NCBI GenBank assembly: GCA_024305745.1
Contig: JAHRBS010000001.1
Coordinates: forward strand, 1,736,001 to 1,800,000
Direction of reading: 5' to 3'
Source of the DNA: Polyporus tsugae
Lineage: Eukaryota > Basidiomycota > Agaricomycetes > Polyporales > Polyporaceae
DNA length: 64,000 nucleotides
Below the pieces are notes generated by a model. It saw only the letters and a program-made list of their open reading frames with translations, was not told the DNA's origin and did not search any database. Below, in pieces: positions 62,902-64,000 of the stretch (position 1 is the stretch's first letter; each line of letters opens with the position of its first letter). The position numbers were made by a program, and so were the translations under genes.

Positions 62902-63948
62902 ATGATCTATAGCGTCCTCATTGCATTCAGCTTTTTCCTCCTCGCGGCACGTGTCTCTGCCCAGTCCCCTGTCTGGGGCCAGTGCGGTGGTGTAGGTTGG
63001 TGAGTAGTATTCCACGCTTCAAAGTTTTCAGCTACTGTGCACATTGCACAAGAGTCGCTTGTCAGGCATCTGTCTGGCAGTATTGTTTCAATTTGTCTAA
63101 CAAGAGATCACAGGGCCGGAAGCACGACTTGCGCTGCAGGGTCCGTTTGCACGGTGCTCAACGATTGTACGTGTCTTCTATCCATTAATTTCGATACTGG
63201 GGTCACTGTTCTGCGCACTTCGTTGAGTGTCGACGGCCTCGTATTGAACTCTGCACACAGATTACTGGCAGTGCATTCCAGGGTCAGGTGTCACAAGCAC
63301 CGTTCCGAGTACCAGCCCCACCCCCACCCCTACCACAACGGTTACGGTCCCGGAGCCGCCCAGCACGACGTCTAGTGGTGCAACGCCAACTGGGTCCCAG
63401 ATCCGTGCCGTTGAGGCTCCTGTGTACCATTTCTACCTGCAAAACAACGGTGCGACACCTGCATTACTGACTCTTGCCGGCGCTGGGCCATCACTGCGTC
63501 TGTTGCTGCACGCAAAGACGGGGACAGGGATCCCCAGCCCAGGGCTTCGCATGAGTCGTTTTTGCGTGAGCAGTGAAACTGACAGTCACTCCTGTCTTGC
63601 CTCGCTGTAGGTGGGACCCCCGTCCTCGGACCTGAGACGTCGTCAGGGTACTTCACGATCGGGAGCACAATCTCGCTGAGCGACGCAGACGGCAGCGCTC
63701 TGTATCTCAACCTGAACTCAAGCGCGGCAACCTCGTACAAGCCGCTCACCCTAGACGCGGTCGCGGCGACGGCGGACTGGGGCCTCGAGGGGGACACGAT
63801 CATCACGACCGACCCGCGGCAGCTCAACTTCCTGGCATGTGCTACGAGCGACACCAGTTTCTACGACGTATACCTCCAAACCGGGAGCGAGACGCCCGCG
63901 GACGGCAGCTGTTCGCTCGCAACCTTGCACCTGCCGTGCCTGTGCTGA
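62902..63948 (+). CDS. Secreted CBM1 protein with an unassigned C-terminal domain
   Basis: Exons: 62902-62999, 63114-63166, 63261-63449 and 63611-63948, giving 225 residues. Signal peptide 1-20 (ends VSA). A fungal cellulose-binding module occupies about 21-56: SPVWGQCGG, then GSTTCAAGSVC and YYWQCIPG, with four cysteines and the planar aromatic residues (Trp, Tyr, Trp) that stack on cellulose. A Thr/Pro/Ser linker of about 40 residues follows, then a domain of about 120 residues beginning APVYHFYLQNN and containing SGYFTIGSTISLSDADGS, which ends in PCLC at the stop. No catalytic module is recognised; the tail could be a second binding or an enzyme-like domain. The gene ends 52 bp before the window edge. 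Confidence 0.87.
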
Positions 63949-64000
63949 GGCGGTTTTCGGGGAGGAGCCGAGTCCAACCGGAGGATTTCTAGGTGTATTG

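Overview
The window reads as nuclear DNA of a wood-decay basidiomycete (Agaricomycetes, most likely Polyporales). Nearly every gene is cut by many introns of about 50-70 nt with GT...AG ends. The gene content includes secreted class II haem peroxidases of the manganese/versatile type, a CBM1 protein, DUF6533 membrane proteins and a basidiomycete-type UDP-glycosyltransferase. I assembled exon structures by hand from splice signals, reading phase and family similarity. Unless stated otherwise, each model closes in phase from ATG to stop.

Layout. 1-3530: two SSU1-type sulfite/anion exporters, tail to tail (the first is cut by the window start). 4174-5657: signal peptide peptidase. 6444-8009: secreted pepsin-like aspartic protease. 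8010-12761: gene-poor stretch. 12762-16271: AreA/NIT2-type GATA nitrogen regulator. 16638-21649: Sec7-PH Arf exchange factor of the EFA6/Yel1 type (5' end unresolved). 22480-23294: small secreted thaumatin-like 'glycopeptide'. 23295-27046: gene-poor. 27047-30600: large unknown protein whose C-terminus looks like an Ulp1/C48 peptidase fold without the catalytic cysteine.

31673-40997 is a metabolic stretch on one strand: an intact UDP-glycosyltransferase, a decayed second glycosyltransferase, an MFS transporter and a secreted amidohydrolase of the hydroxybenzoate-decarboxylase kind. 41756-43560: DUF6533 seven-helix protein that needs two 2-nt exons to stay open. 43653-45642 (minus): bleomycin hydrolase. 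47775-52408: tandem pair of class II peroxidases. The first has both the Mn site and the surface tryptophan (versatile-peroxidase signature); the second has only the Mn site. 53006-55441 (minus): membrane RING-H2 E3 ligase. 56437-59324 (minus): GTPBP1-type translational GTPase, divergent from 59951-62050, an NFKBIL1-like protein with an HPD motif. 62902-63948: CBM1 protein with an unassigned C-terminal domain.

How they may work together (inference): the peroxidases, CBM1 protein, aspartic protease and thaumatin-like protein form the secreted, TATA-driven part of the window. The glycosyltransferase, MFS carrier and decarboxylase-like amidohydrolase could handle aromatic compounds released by lignin attack. 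The rest are conserved housekeeping or regulatory genes.
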